From assembly GCA_019671135.1 (NCBI GenBank), contig JAHRHY010000005.1:2342001-2406000 (forward strand): a stretch of 64,000 bases of DNA, in the 5' to 3' direction. Made by a program: the position numbers and the translations under genes. Below are positions 10,509-23,529 of the stretch, piece by piece (position 1 is the stretch's first letter; the number at the start of each line of letters is the position of its first letter). Source of the DNA: Linnemannia hyalina (lineage: Eukaryota > Mortierellomycota > Mortierellomycetes > Mortierellales > Mortierellaceae). Under the pieces are notes generated by a model. The model saw nothing but the letters and a program-made list of their open reading frames with translations, searched no databases and was not told the origin of the DNA.

Positions 10509-13500
10509 ATGGCTCTAGCTGCGAGGTCATTCTACCTTGTCCTCACAGTCTTCCTCTTCTCCCAGGTCGTCACCGTCCTCTGGCCACAGCACTACCTCAC
10601 ACAAGGCAGCAGTAAAGGCAAAGGCGGTTTTGGTCTCCTCGCAAACACACATTGGTTCTCTAAACGAGGCCTTGATCCTTCTCCTGATGACAACCAGGTA
10701 TGGTTTTCCTTGTTCTTGTTTGTGAATCGGTGCAGCTATGTTTGAATGCAGAATGGAATGAATGCGGAAGAAGAAGGGAGAAGAAGAAGAAGAAAAACGA
10801 AGAAGAGGAAAGGGCATGAGCGTGTGCATGTCAGGAAGCTCTTGTATGTAAGACGCGAGACTTACTTTTCCTGTCCTTTGCTTTTTTTTTCTTTGACCTT
10901 CGGTATGTCGACTCTGTCTTGGAACACTTGGCGAATAATGAAAATAATGACCACGCCGTTTCGACGCTAATAACAACAACAATGACGACAAAACAAACAA
11001 TAAACGAACCAACAACGGACAACGCATAACAGTGCGAGGATATTTGGAAACAACAGGATAGATGCGCATTCGTGCGAGAGAACTGTGCCGACTACCCCGC
11101 TGGCCTGATCAACTACCTCCACTTTTACTTTTGTGACCTGAGCCATGTCCCCGCCGCAGCGACCTTCCTCCTCGTAAGTATATGTCACCCTATTACCTTC
11201 ATCGTTACGCTCCTCAGAAAATGCATGACTTAACAAGGCTAACTAAACCATGCACTTCTCATCGCGTGAACAATAGTGTATATGGCTCATCTTCTTGTTT
11301 GGATTCGTTGGAGTTGCAGCATCGGATTTCTTTTGTAAGTCAAGGAGCTCGGCCTTCTATACATGTCTATCAAACGCATGGTATCAGTGCGTACCAGAAA
11401 CCTTTAGAATCAATTACTTACGAAATCCTACCTCTTCGACGAACTAGGTCCCAACCTGAGCACGATCGCCAAGAAGCTGCACTTATCAGAAAGCATGGTA
11501 AGGACCCGGTCCAGCATTTCGTCCGCATCCCTACTTCACTGAATACATAATTGCCCTTCCTTTCATTATGCAAGATGCATCTATTTTTCCCACCCGCTCG
11601 ATCTAACATCCACAACATCTCCCCCTTATCAACTGATAGACGGGCGTGACCTTTTTGGCTTTTGGAAATGGATCTCCGGATGTTTTCAGTACCTTTTCGG
11701 CCATGGGTGCAGGAAGTGGATCCTTGGCTATTGGTGAACTCGTTGGTAAGGCAGAGGCGAAACACTTTGTCCGAACAGCTGACAATGTTAATGGTTCAGG
11801 ATCAGGAGGACCAAGACGCAAATCTGCAAGCATTCGGAACCAGATCAAGATCCATATAACCTGACTCTCATTTTACGGCCTTTATCCATCTCATCTCGCG
11901 ACAATGCAACGATGATGATTTACCCTAATAGGCGCAGCATCGTTCATCACATCCGTCGTGGTCGGGTCCATGGCGATCATCAAACCGTTCAAAGTGAGCA
12001 GGGCACCTTTCTTGCGGGACGTAATTTTCTTTGCAGGATGTGTCCTCTTTACACTGTACACTGTCGTTGACGGGATGATTACATTCTTTGAAAGTCTTTT
12101 CCTTGTCGCGTACTATGTCTTCTATGTCGCATTTGTGGTCATTGGTAACTGGAGACATCAAAAGTTGAAGGCGGAGCGGGATCTGGAAGAACGCGCCAGG
12201 AACTTGTACGAGGATGAAGAGAATGACATTGAGGAGGATGGCCTGGGTCTGAACGAGGAGCAGGCCCTTTTGTCTCACGGAGGCTCCCAGCGCGGACCAA
12301 GTAATTGACATTTGTCGTTGAGTTGGGACTTTTGTCACATTACAGGACCGTACAGGAGCAAATACTAATCTTTTCCTCCGCTTGCATCTTTCCTCGTACT
12401 TGAATTCACGTATATGTAGAACCGCCACGGATCGATACCCTAATTCACACTGGACCATACGACGCATACGAGGACGAGGAGCACGATGACGGGTATAAAT
12501 CGAACGGAGTCTTGTCTGCCAATGAAGAATATTCTTCTAACCAAACGCTGGTCAATTCGTATGAGGACTCTGACGTTAACCTTCCCCGGCCTACTATTCT
12601 CCTTGACAGCGAAGGTGCCGAGGACTCTATTTCTCTTCGCCCTCATGGCATACCTGCCTTCAAGCGCAGACCGTCTCTTGTCGCTGCATTCGAGGTGACT
12701 GTCCCTTGCAAGGAGTTTTGTTTTTTGTTTTCTTGATGTGGTTTGATCTTGTTTACTGAATTCATAACCTGACAACTTTATTTCATTGCACACATGATAG
12801 TTTAACGACGTCGTGCGGTCTCTCAGTCTGTCAGGGTCTCGACCAAGATTGCAGTCTTTCGATCCCAGCTACTATGGAACAAAGTCTCCAAGGATGTCTA
12901 GACACGAGTCTTTCAGATCATCCCGGCCCGTGTCGATTCACACCCCTGTGTCGATTCACACCCCTCAGGAAGGATCTCGGCCGTCAACTCCTCTTTCACA
13001 CAGCCTGACACCAAACGATCTTTCAGGACACGGATTCCTTGGAGAATATCTTGCAGGTGACAACGCCCTCACAACATCGCCTCAGGCACTGGATTCTGAG
13101 ACCAACTCTGTCTTTGAGCATGCGATGCTTCGTCACTCGATCATTCTGCCAGACCATCATGACCCACAATACCATCACCTCGGACATGCTCACCACCAAG
13201 GTTCTCCAGAGGACAGCCCCGGTCTGCAAGAACCTTCCACGCGGATGCAGCGGTTCAAGGAATACGTTCAGGCGATCTACCCCATCTACTTTCCTACATT
13301 GTTGGACTGGGATCAAAAGTCGCTGTTTGTCAAGTTTTTGGCGATCACCTCGTTGCCGATGGTCCTGCTGCTGACACTGACGTTGCCCGTGGTCGAGTTG
13401 TGTGATGAGGATGAAGGTGAAAGTCAGGACAACAGCCCAGTCGACATTACCGGCCAAGAAGCACGAAGGTTGCCCAAGATTGTGATTGGCGACAAGCCCG

Positions 13501-14597
13501 AAGAGGTTGTCCGGTACGATGGGTGGAGTCGAGTTGCAACCACTGTCCAAATGGTCCTTGCACCTGTCTTTATCGCCAGTGTCATATCCAGTAAGTTTCG
13601 TTATCGAATTAATTGTATTGTGTATTTTGTTAGCTGTGCACCTTTGGTAGCGAACAGTTACCTAACAACACCCTCCTGGTCTTATTCTTCCATTTGATGT
13701 AGGTGCTGCACAGGACGGATATATCTCGATTGCGATAGCATTGGTGGTTGGTATTGCGTTGTCGTTCTTGGTGCATCGGTTCAGCTCAGAGGAGACACCA
13801 CCAAGGTTCTATGGAGCGTTGTGTTTTGCGGGATTCATGGTCGCTATTACATGGATCTTTTTGGTGGCCAATGAAGTTGTCGGTATCCTGCAAGCGTTTG
13901 GCATGATTTTTGGTGTCAGTGATGCTATCCTTGGCCTTACTATCTTTGCCATGGTAGGTTTCTGCAGCTGTTGTTCATGCCCTTGTTGTCCGGAAAGAGA
14001 GTTTGTTGTTGGTAGCTGAGTTTGGATGTCGGATGTATCTGTGTGACAGAGAGAGAAAGAGTGGTCATGTCATGCCTCTTCTCTTACACAAGAAACTAAT
14101 ATTTCTTCTTTTTGAACGCGTCTGTGGGTCAACGTGTTTGGGTAATAGGGTAACAGTTTGGGAGATTTGGTGGCAAACATCACCATTGCCCGGATGGGAT
14201 TCCCTCGCATGGCCTTTTCCGCCTGTTTTGGTGGACCACTCCTCAGTAAGATCATTGCAGTTTCTGGTTTATTTTGCCGCTTGTATTGGAAAAGACACCT
14301 TTTCTCACCTAAACTCTTCCTGTTGCTTCATTGAAAACAGACATGCTGCTGGGAGTAGGCATCAGTGGGACGTATATGACGATGAAAACTGGTGCCCCGA
14401 TCCCATTGGAGGTGTCTCCGACGCTGTTTGTATCGATCATTGGGGTGCTTGTGACCTTGCTAACAGCGGTGGTGGTTGTGCCCCAGAATGGATATGTGAT
14501 GAGTCGTACCTGGGGATGGTTCCTTCTTGCGATGTATACGACGTGTACGCTCGTTAATGTTGTCATTGAGATCAAGCACGGCAAGAAGAGCGAGTGA
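10509..14597 (+). CDS. sodium/calcium (cation/Ca2+) exchanger, NCLX/CCX type
   Basis: Eleven exons (10509-10697, 11057-11173, 11277-11334, 11448-11497, 11640-11745, 11932-12300, 12420-12694, 12801-13590, 13703-13953, 14149-14245, 14341-14597) join in phase to 852 aa. CaCA-superfamily antiporters move Ca2+ across a membrane against Na+, H+ or K+. The N-terminus is hydrophobic (signal anchor). A cysteine-bearing segment, FVRENCADYPAGLINYLHFY, is typical of this branch. The first alpha repeat carries GNGSPDVFSTFSAM (about 147-160) and the second GNSLGDLVANITIARMG (about 736-752), so both ion-binding motifs are present. Between them, at about 240-560, lies a long acidic, Ser/Pro-rich cytosolic loop, expected to be regulatory. 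The final helices end at residue 852. Intron 1 (359 nt) is the longest. Organelle versus vacuole location cannot be read from the sequence. Confidence 0.88.
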
Positions 14598-15064
14598 TTG
14601 TCCAAATTATGTTGATATCCCTATAGCCATGGCAGCTTGTAATTTTATGATGAACAATAAGGCGACTAAAACGACGATGATGTATCTTTTGATCTTACTT
14701 TCATGCATGCTCTCTATCTTGTTCTCGCTGCATCGCCATGGATCATGGTTTGGTAATTATGTTGTTATTGTTTGTTTGCTTGTGTCTGTGGGTCTAGATG
14801 AGTGAGGAGGCACTCACTCACTCACTCACTCACAGCCTGCTCGACATCCACCCTGTCAGTCCGCCACGCTTTTTTGATCTCTCCTTCACCCCTTCCTTTT
14901 TTTAGCCTTTTTTTCTTTCGCCTCTTCTTTCTCTTCTTTTCCTTCTTCCTTCTTTACTCTTCAAATACAACGCTCATTCACAACCCTCTCTCCCTCCCTC
15001 TTCTTCCCCCTTTTTGACTCACTTCGTCCTCATCGGTCTCATGCACATTATAAAAAAAGTCTAA
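14598..15064 (+). promoter_or_regulatory. spacer and C/T-rich leader of the phosphatidylserine synthase gene
   Basis: Contains the exchanger 3' end, a CACT tandem repeat (14811-14833) and a C/T-rich stretch at about 14860-15010 just before the next start codon. No gene seen. Confidence 0.4.
14811..14833 (+). repeat. CACT microsatellite
   Basis: Almost six uninterrupted CACT units lie in the leader region of the downstream gene. Confidence 0.9.
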
Positions 15065-17979
15065 ATGGCAAAGGAACACGACCTCGGAATGGACACACTA
15101 CACGACACAAGAACCGTCTACACTACCCATTCCTCCAAGACCAGCCCAACCTCCACTACCACAACAAGGACAACAACTACGAGGACGACTAGCGGTACAA
15201 GGATGAGTGGTTCTACGCCTATAAACGGAGGGACACCGTTCCTCTCGACGACGACAACTACAACGACGTCAAATACTCCGGAGGGGGTTAGAAAGTTACG
15301 CCAGTTGTCGTCTTCGTCCTCGTTCTCGGCCGTCACTTCTGACGAGGACGAGACGGAGGATGATAGACCAGAGTGGTATCTGAAAGATACGAGTGTTCAG
15401 TTCCACCGGTCGCCTGCAGAACAGGATCCGGCCGTGGGATTCTTTTGTAAGTTTATTTCGCCTTGTAACTTTACTATTGATGATGTGATGTGATGGGCGG
15501 GAGATGGACGGACGGACGGACAGGGTGGAGAAAGAGAGTTGGGCGAATATGTGGGAGAATAAGGACTACTGAGAGATGAGATGGATAGACGTTGTTTATT
15601 TGTGAGCTCATATATCAGCCTAGAGACTTGATCAGAACCAACAGTGCAACGCTTCGAACAAGGAACAAGAAACAGAAAAAGAATACTGAACACACGTTCA
15701 TACATGATATGATGGACTTCTTTTAGACACGCCTCGAACATTAACGATGTTGAGTGCGATGCTGTTACTCCTTGTCTACGTGGCCATGACGCCCGAGGTC
15801 GATGATACCGTGACGAACGTCAAGCTGTAAGTCATTCGCCTTTTTTCTTTTCGCATTGTCTTTGTGGATGACACTTGGCTTTTTTTTCTTTTCTCTGACC
15901 AACAAAAAAGTTGATAATATGTGCAGGTGCAACATGGAGTTTCATAGAACATGGACATGGGTATGGACATGCCCCCCTCCCACCTTCCCGCTTCTTCCCC
16001 CCTTTCCCCTTCTTTCTTTTGTACGTTTCTTGCTCCCTCTTTTATTTCGTTTCCTCTCGCCTCCTCTGTGTGGTGTTTATTATAGGATGGGCTTGACCTT
16101 TTATTTCTTCTTCCCAATTACATTTGTTACATCCATGCATTTGCATTGAGGATCATTATTTGTCTGCCTTGTTCTGCTTAACTGACCCTTGTGTTCTTTT
16201 GTTTTGTGCACTCCTCCCTTTCCTTCATAGTGGTGTAATAGCATCCATCGGTGCATTTTGTGTGTTCGGGATGTTACAGTTTCGAGATAGTCTGCTGCTC
16301 AGGCCTCATCCTGCGCTATGGCGAGTCGTATTGTCATTCGGAGTCGTCTACCAACTCTTCTTGGTCTTCTTGCTCTTCCAGGTAATTTTAAGAAGAACGG
16401 AAGGATAGAAAGATAAAGGGCAGATAAAGGGCAGCTGACATACCCTCATGCTCACTGGGCGTATTGCTTCTGCCTTTTCTTCTCGCTACTTTTTTTTCAT
16501 TGAACCCCTGACATTGTTTGTTCACGAATCACGACCTCTCATGGCTCCCTTTCCCTCCCATCGAATCTGACCTCTGTTACTTAACTCTCTTTTGTGAACG
16601 ACCGATTAGAATAAGCATGATGCCAGACTGTTGTTCAAGTACATGGATCCGGCATTAGGAGTTCCGCTACCAGAAAAGTCATATGGAGATGCGTGCGAGT
16701 TGACCTACGACAACATTGTGGTAAGCGGATAATTTTTTGTTCCTCAATCAGAAAACAAGTGTTGTCAAGGCAGTATTGACCAACGGTGATTTCAGGAAGC
16801 CCAGACTTGCAGACAGGAAGTAATATCATTCATATCGTTTATTGTCTTCTGCGAAATAGGATCAAACGCTGGATGTTTTTGTATTGGCGCATGCACTGGG
16901 ATGGTTCTGCAAGGCATTGATCCTGCGCGACTACACTTTCTGCTGGATCCTGTCGGTCATGTTTGAGGTCATGGAGTACTCCCTATCGCACCAGTTGAAC
17001 AACTTTGACGAGTGCTGGTGGGATCACGTAAGCCTTCAAGCGTTACTTTTGAATTTCACCATTTTGTGTGGAGGATGGGATATACGACAAAGAGAAATTG
17101 ACATCCCATATAATCCTCCTTCTTACCTCTCTCTTTTGAAATGGCGACATGTAGTGGATCTTGGATGTCCTGGTGTGCAACTGGCTCGGGATCTATTTGG
17201 GCGTCAAGACATGCGAGTACTTCGAGATGAAGCAGTATTCATGGCAAGGGCTGGCAGAGATTCCAACACTCAAGGGCAAGATGAAGCGGACGATGCAGCA
17301 ATTCACACCAAAATCCTGGACCAAGTTTGAGTGGGATTCGACGAAAAGCTTCAAGAGCTACGCCACCGTCATTTTTATCCTTACCATGGTACCTTATTTT
17401 AATGAGCTTTGTCAACGTTGTTTTTGAGGTGGACATGGTGTAGCAAGGGAAGCATTGTGACTGACGTGTCATCTTTTGTTCTTTTGTCACCTGTGAGAGT
17501 AGTTCTTGGTATGCGAGTTGAATGCGTTTTATTTGAAGACGCTGTTGTGGCTCCCTCCAGCACACCCGATCAACATTGCAAGGATCTTTTCATACTTTAT
17601 GTTTGGCATCCCAGGCGTGCGCGAAGCCTATCAATACCTCCACGACCCGTAAGTCTCCTTTTGTTATCGTGATAACTGCCAGCCACAAGTACATGTGACC
17701 CTTCCTCCTTTCTCACGTTTTCTTGTTCTATGCATATATGATTGACAAAATAGAAATTGCAAGAGGTTTGGACCACAGGCATGGCTTCTTATCGGATGTA
17801 TAGCGACGGAGGCGCTGATTGTGGTCAAGTTTGGACGGGGCGAGTTCCCGAACCCAGCACCTACGAATGTGTTGTACTTTTGGGCGGGATTCTTGACGCT
17901 TCTGACGGTGTACCCGATCTATCAGTTCTGGCTGTTGCCCAAGTTGCAGGAGCGGCGGATCCGCAAAAAGCTCGAATAG
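15065..17979 (+). CDS. phosphatidylserine synthase, base-exchange (PTDSS) type
   Basis: Eight exons (15065-15446, 15727-15826, 16231-16381, 16610-16720, 16860-17027, 17155-17388, 17503-17648, 17754-17979) join in phase to 505 aa. Enzymes of this family swap the head group of phosphatidylcholine or phosphatidylethanolamine for serine in the ER membrane. Residues 1-120 are a Ser/Thr-rich cytosolic lead. Then come membrane segments and the family core: RPHPALWRVVLSFGVVYQL, YGDACELTYDNIV, HALGWFCKALILRDYTFCW, FEVMEYSLSHQLNNFDECWW followed by DHWILDVLVCNWLGIYLG, and QFTPKSWTKFEW. The C-terminus is basic (RRIRKKLE). This is the animal/plant-type enzyme and not the CDP-DAG-dependent Cho1 type usual in yeasts. 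Gene order gives no hint of co-regulation. Confidence 0.9.
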
Positions 17980-20347
17980 GCGACTTCTTGCAGTTGGTGA
18001 GTTGTAGTTGGGGAGGCTGAAGGAGCGTACAGGATATCAGGGATGGAGGCGTTTGTCAAGATGTAGTTGGTGTTTGCTTTTTTTTTATTACCTCTCTCTC
18101 TCGTACACAACCTCGTAATACACTTTCTCTTTTTTTTTCATCCTATCCGCTTGTGAAAAAAGGAACAAACAAAAGAAAGGTATCTAGATGTTTTGGTCAT
18201 TTTCCTTTTGCTCTCTCTCTCTCTCGCTCTGTCCCTCCTCGTGCTGTCCGTTTCGATTCCATTTTCCCTCTGTTTCTAACCCGTCTTTGATTCCTTTTCC
18301 CTCTGTTTCTGACCCCCTATTATTCCAGTTGGTCTGTGCTCCTGTCGCCGTGTTTCTTTCTTCCGCCCCAAGGTTTGAAAAGCAAATTGACAAAAACTCA
18401 CCGAGACGGAGACGGAGTGGGGAAAGGGAAGCGGGAAGTTAGACAGAAGTCGGTGTTTAACGCTTTTTGCTGATAAGGCTGTTTAGTGTTTGGACGTTGG
18501 TTCTTTTGCATGAAGCATGTTTATGGTTATGCATTTGATAAAGAAGGCGAGCGACAAAAAATAATGTCCTGGGTCTATTTCCTTATTTCCTCTTGAAAGA
18601 GAAACGACTGTGGATGGCATTTTTCGTTTGGTTGTCTGTCTTCCTATCGCAGTGAATGGGGGTGCCCCATTTGTCAATACAACAAGGGCTGATTTGAGGA
18701 GGGTGATAGGTTGACGGTTGACAGTTTGACAGTTTGGCTGTTTTAAAACGGGCATTATTCTTCCGAGCGTGCATGCAATCTAGGCAACTGAAGCATAACA
18801 AACGACGGACAAACCAAACCAACAAACAAGGTTCCGTGAACTCTTTCCTTTCCTCTTTCCTTGTTCCTTTCCTTACGCCTTCATCTCTCTCTCTCTCTCT
18901 CTCTCCCTCCTTCCCTCGTTTTCCTTCCTCCCTTGCGCTGTTTCTCTTCTCGAATCTTCAAACCACCTCCTCGTTCTTCACTCCCACCAAACTCCAAACA
19001 CCCTCACTCCTTCGTTCCTTTTTGTTTGCCCCCAAACCACAAAGGTAAATGGGAAGTCACTTTCTCTCCCTGTCTCTCTTTCCTCTCGTTCTTTTTCTAC
19101 TTTCCTCCGTCTCTTTCTGTCTCCCTCTCTGAGACTCTCGCAGTCATCCTGATTCCTCTTCCGTACCACCTTCATTTCCTCTTTCTACCCCCTTTTTCAA
19201 CTCTTTTTTCCCTTTTCTCGTCGGTCTGCGCAATCCATCTTTTTTTTGTCATTTTCGACTGTGGGAATTATTACGGTGTGTAAATGTGTACGTGTGTAGG
19301 TGTTTGCTGCCTTTTTTTGTTTGGTCTCTAAAACTGGGTTTCGGGGTTATCTCAAAGAGTGGGAAGAGGAATCAAAATCTTACACGGGCGTAGCCATGTT
19401 GCATCACTCTTCCTTCTCCTGCATACTTCGGGCACCTGGGACTATTGTTCTTGTTTTTTTTTTGCCTCTCATAGGGTGCTCATGGCTGCAGAAGAGGATG
19501 CGCACGGTTGGAAGATGTTTATATATTGGGCTGAGCAGAGCTGAGTTTTTATTCTCTCCGGGGTCCGAGGGTTCCCCTTTTGTAATGTGTCTGAGCACTC
19601 GAAGATGGAGCAGCGAATGAACGACCAAGCGAGTGCGCGGGAGCTGAAAGAAGAGGAGCAGCTGTGGTGGTATGCTGTGCTCTACGTATTTTTCTCCTCG
19701 GGGAAGTGGTGAGGGTAGCCTGCCTGGTGCCTGCTCATAGGCTGGGCCAGCCAATGTGATTTTCTTTTTGGAGTATCCTCGGGAGGGAGGGCTGGCTACC
19801 TCTCATAGGTCAGAGGAATTCGCTTGTTCGTTGAGGAAAACAAGGGGGGAGGGCAAGGGGGGGAACAATAAAAAGATTGCCGGCGATGGTTAGTGCAAGG
19901 AGGCAAGGGTGACAATGGAAATGAGGGCGGACGGATGGGACGGGTAGACAGACAGCCAGTTCAGTAGCTGTTAATGCGATGCTCTCATTTTCATTCAATT
20001 CATTCGTTCATTCATTCATTCACTCACTTATTTCTTTTATCTTTGCTATTTGCTATTGTTTTGTTCAAAATTGTGCATCGTCATCTTGACACGCTCACTC
20101 ACATATATCTTTTTTTCTTTCCCTTTGCCTTTCTTGTTCTTTCTCTTTCTCTTCTTCTGTTTCCTTCACACCACACTTGCCTTCACTCCTTGCTTCCTCC
20201 CTCTTCCTTCAACCTCACCACACTCTCTTTCTCCCCCCTTCTTTGCTTGTCCTCGCATTCACTCTCAACGCCGCCTTCTCTCTCACATCGCTCTCCTTCA
20301 CCTTCATTCTCCCAGCACAATAAAACAACGAACCATACGACAAAACA
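17980..20347. other. long intergenic region before the C2H2 gene
   Basis: About 2.4 kb without a supported gene. It holds CT microsatellites (about 18205-18225 and 18885-18905), long pyrimidine tracts (18840-19230 and 20080-20310) and ATTC-type repeats near 19995-20025. The last 300 bases are probably the leader or promoter of the zinc-finger gene. Frames open in the C/T tracts are low-complexity artefacts. Confidence 0.4.
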
Positions 20348-23139
20348 ATGGATATTGGAGAAATAATTCATACAGGAAAGCGTCAGGAACTCGCCGCACG
20401 ACCTTTTCAATGCGCCTGGAACGACTGTCACAAGGCCTTCTCTCGACGATCCGACCTCGCTCGCCATGGGCGCATCCATACCAACGAAAGGTAATTCGTT
20501 ATCATTGCAATCATTTAAGATTTATTCACGCCTGACCAGAGGACGCTTTCGCGTATGGCCACTGGCTTGCGGTGATAATGGCGTTTTTTTTTTTTTTTTT
20601 TTGTTTATCGGCCATTGTAAATGTAAACGCGTTTCTTCACCCTCCTCGCCTTGTCTCTGTTCATCTCCCTTGGACGTTTGAGCATGTGGTCCAATGTCGG
20701 TTATTGTTTTGTGCGTGTCTAGTCCAGATAGCACACACAAACAAAAACAATGGTGTTTCGTTGGTTCAATTAATTTTTTTTGGGTTGTTGCTGTTGTGCG
20801 TTCCTCCTCCTCCCTTTGTTTTGCATGCTTTGTTTTGCATGGTTGGTTGGTTGCTACTGTTTAGCCCCTCGAATTGTTTTGCTTTACACCAAATGAATCG
20901 CGGATGTGTCGACGACCGACTGACCTCCCTTTGGGGTTTTGTTTACGCTTTCACACACACTCACACGCCCCTACCCGACAGCCTCTCCCTCTTCTTCTTT
21001 CCCCCTGCCCCATCCATCCACTGAGTAAATTGTTCGAGTATGTTTGCGCTGTCCATGTTTAGACGCTTATTGAACTGGGCGTACGCCTGTTTTCTCTTGA
21101 ACATGATCTAATGCACATTTTGCTCTCACTCTTTGTATGCAATTCGTCGGCCGATGAAGTTGGGGTGGTGGGACAATCTATTCATCTCAATTTTTTCATG
21201 CTGCCCTTTCCTCATTTTCCGCGCCTCCTTTCGCTCCACACAATGTCACCAATGGACTAAAAACGTTACTAACCAAAAACTTCTCTTTCCTTTCCTCTTC
21301 CCCCTATCCTTATCCCGCATCCCTTGTCACCCTTACCCTTATCCCCCGTCCCTTGTCGCCCTTACCCCTACCTCCTAACCACTTACATCTATTGAACATT
21401 TCCAACCCAAAAAAAAAAAAAAAAAAAAAAAACGTCTAGACCGTTCGCGTGTCAAGAGCCAGGATGTTCCAAGTCTTTCATCCAGCGGTCGGCACTCACA
21501 GTCCACCTGCGGACACACTCAGGCGAAAGACCCCATATGTGTGAACAGCCTGATTGTCAGAAGCGGTTCAGCGATAGTAGTTCCTTGGCTCGACATCGGC
21601 GTATTCATACTGGAAAGAGGCCCTACAAGTGTCTGGTGTTGTTTTGTAACAAGAGGTATGTTTTTGTTGATATTGCATTATGGTTATGGGTGAGGAGTGG
21701 GAAAGGTACTCTTGTCCCTGTACCTCCTCTTCCTTTGACTTTTGGGTGGTCGAGTAATTGTCTGTGTTTTTCCCTCGCTTTTGTTTTGTTTTGTTTTCGA
21801 TCGTTTACGACCAACAACAACGTGACAAGCACGACAACCAACAACAACGACAATGGCAATTACAATCATCATCATCGATCATGTCATAAACTCAAAAAAA
21901 AAATACGAAAAGCGACAACCCGACAAAAAAAGCTTCAATTGAACCCCCTCTTGACCTCTGGAGTACATCCTTTTTACATCCCCCCTCCCCCACAATCCTT
22001 CTACTCTCAAACCTTACAATGCATACCCTCTCACACTATGCAAAATATCCCCACGCCCACGGTCCTACCTTACTAATCCATCACAATCGCTCGATTTTTC
22101 TTGTACATACAGCTTCTGTAGGAAGACAACACTCATCAAGCACCACCGCAAAGAACACCAAACTGTGAAGAACGAGCCCCAAGAGTACTCCCCCATCTAT
22201 GCCAGCTCCCTCCCTGACCACCCACACCCACCGACCATCTCCACTGGTGTTGCGGATGATAGTGCTACCGCTGCTTTCTATGGCATGGTCCATACGGCGT
22301 CGTCGGCATCATCTTCCGGTTCTGCATCTTCGGGATCTCCTACCTCGCCACTAGCGTCACCCTTGGATTATTATAACCAGCAACAGCAGTTGTATGGGCG
22401 CAGCGGGGCAGCACAACACCCGCAGCCGCCCATCTCTCCGACGACCTCGCCCCTCTCACCATCCTACGCCTCTCATGGACACCATACCAATCCCTGTACG
22501 GCACAGACGCCACAATTTGTGCATCACCCTTCTGCACAACAGGAACAACAATCGCACCCACAGCAGATGCACCTCGATATGGGACCTCACTCCGTCTATC
22601 AATACAACAACTCTGGCGACAACAACGTACTGTCGTCACCGCTGCGGACTCCCTCGCACGAAGGATCGCCCACTTCTCCAACCTCTCCATTGTCGCCCTT
22701 GACCCCACTCGGACATATGGGCCCTGGTCCTGGTCCTATCTCTGCAAACGTCGTCGCCGCGGCTGACAGTCTTGCGGCCCTGGGTACCCTCGCAATGGAT
22801 CACCTCCAACACCAGCAACCTTTCTCTTCTGCCTTGCGCTCACCACCTTCTGCACCGTACCAACAATATCCGTCCCACCAGCAGCAGCAGGACTACCAGG
22901 ACTACCCCGCCTCGCGCCACGGACCCCCATCCTCGTATGCCCATGCACAACACCAACAGCAGCAGCATTACTACCACCAACAACAGAACCCCAGCATGGG
23001 TGGTGGGTGTGCACCAAACGCAGGTGGATACCAAGGGTTCTCTGACCCGTCCTCGGACCAGTCCATGAACGGTGTCGAGTACGCCCGTGTCGCTTCGAAC
23101 GGTTTCTCAGCCCAAGGCATTTACCAAGCCTACTACTAG
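20348..23139 (+). CDS. C2H2 zinc-finger transcription factor with four fingers
   Basis: Three exons (20348-20490, 21440-21655, 22113-23139) join in phase to 461 aa. Four tandem C2H2 fingers fill residues 22-135: C22/C27/H40/H44, C52/C57/H70/H74, C82/C87/H100/H104, and C112/C117/H130/H135, with linkers of the TxERP/TGKRP type. Both introns fall inside or between fingers, and the fourth finger is completed only after splicing (CNKS|FCRK). The remaining ~325 residues are Ser/Pro/Gln/His-rich with SPTSP runs and poly-Q, typical of activation regions. It should bind GC-rich DNA in the nucleus; the target genes are unknown. Intron 1 is 949 nt, long for this window, with an odd acceptor (see the A24 tract). 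I do not assign an ortholog. Confidence 0.88.
21409..21432 (+). repeat. A24 tract immediately before a splice acceptor
   Basis: Twenty-four consecutive A residues lie between a CTAAC-like branch site (near 21375) and the AG at 21438-21439 that opens exon 2 of the C2H2 gene. Confidence 0.9.
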
Positions 23140-23529
23140 GCCCTGGTGACTCCCCCTCCCGTCCTCATCTGGTCGCAGTCACCTCACTTTACGGTTCCTC
23201 GGCCAAACTCCATTACTTGTATAGCTCCCTTTCCCTCGTGTCCTCCAAACCTCGCCTTTGTATCTACCGACCCTGCTTTCTCACCAACTTGTACTTATAT
23301 TTTCTCCTTTCTTCTTTCCAGTGTCCACCCTCTTTTGCACTCGCACTTTTTTTTCCCCTCTTGCTTCACGCCCATGCCTGCCTTGCCTGCCTGTTGAGGA
23401 AAAATAAAAACAAAATCTTGCTCAAATCAAAACACCTCATGTGGTCCTGAAGAACTGATAACATTGGTGTTTTCGCAACTACTACAGTAGTATAAGTTGT
23501 AGCTAAAACGGGTTGTTGTGTCTACGTGT
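23140..23529. other. convergent 3' spacer
   Basis: Space of 390 bases between the stops of the C2H2 gene (plus) and the Sld7-like gene (minus). It is C/T-rich on its left half. An AATAAA (about 23402-23410) may serve the plus gene. No gene seen. Confidence 0.5.

Noticed and set aside
10698..11056. Possible separate small gene inside intron 1 of the exchanger
   Set aside because: Exon 1 and exon 2 join in phase 0 across it (DDNQ to DRCAFVRENC), and the frames inside are short and Lys/Arg-rich from A/G repeats.
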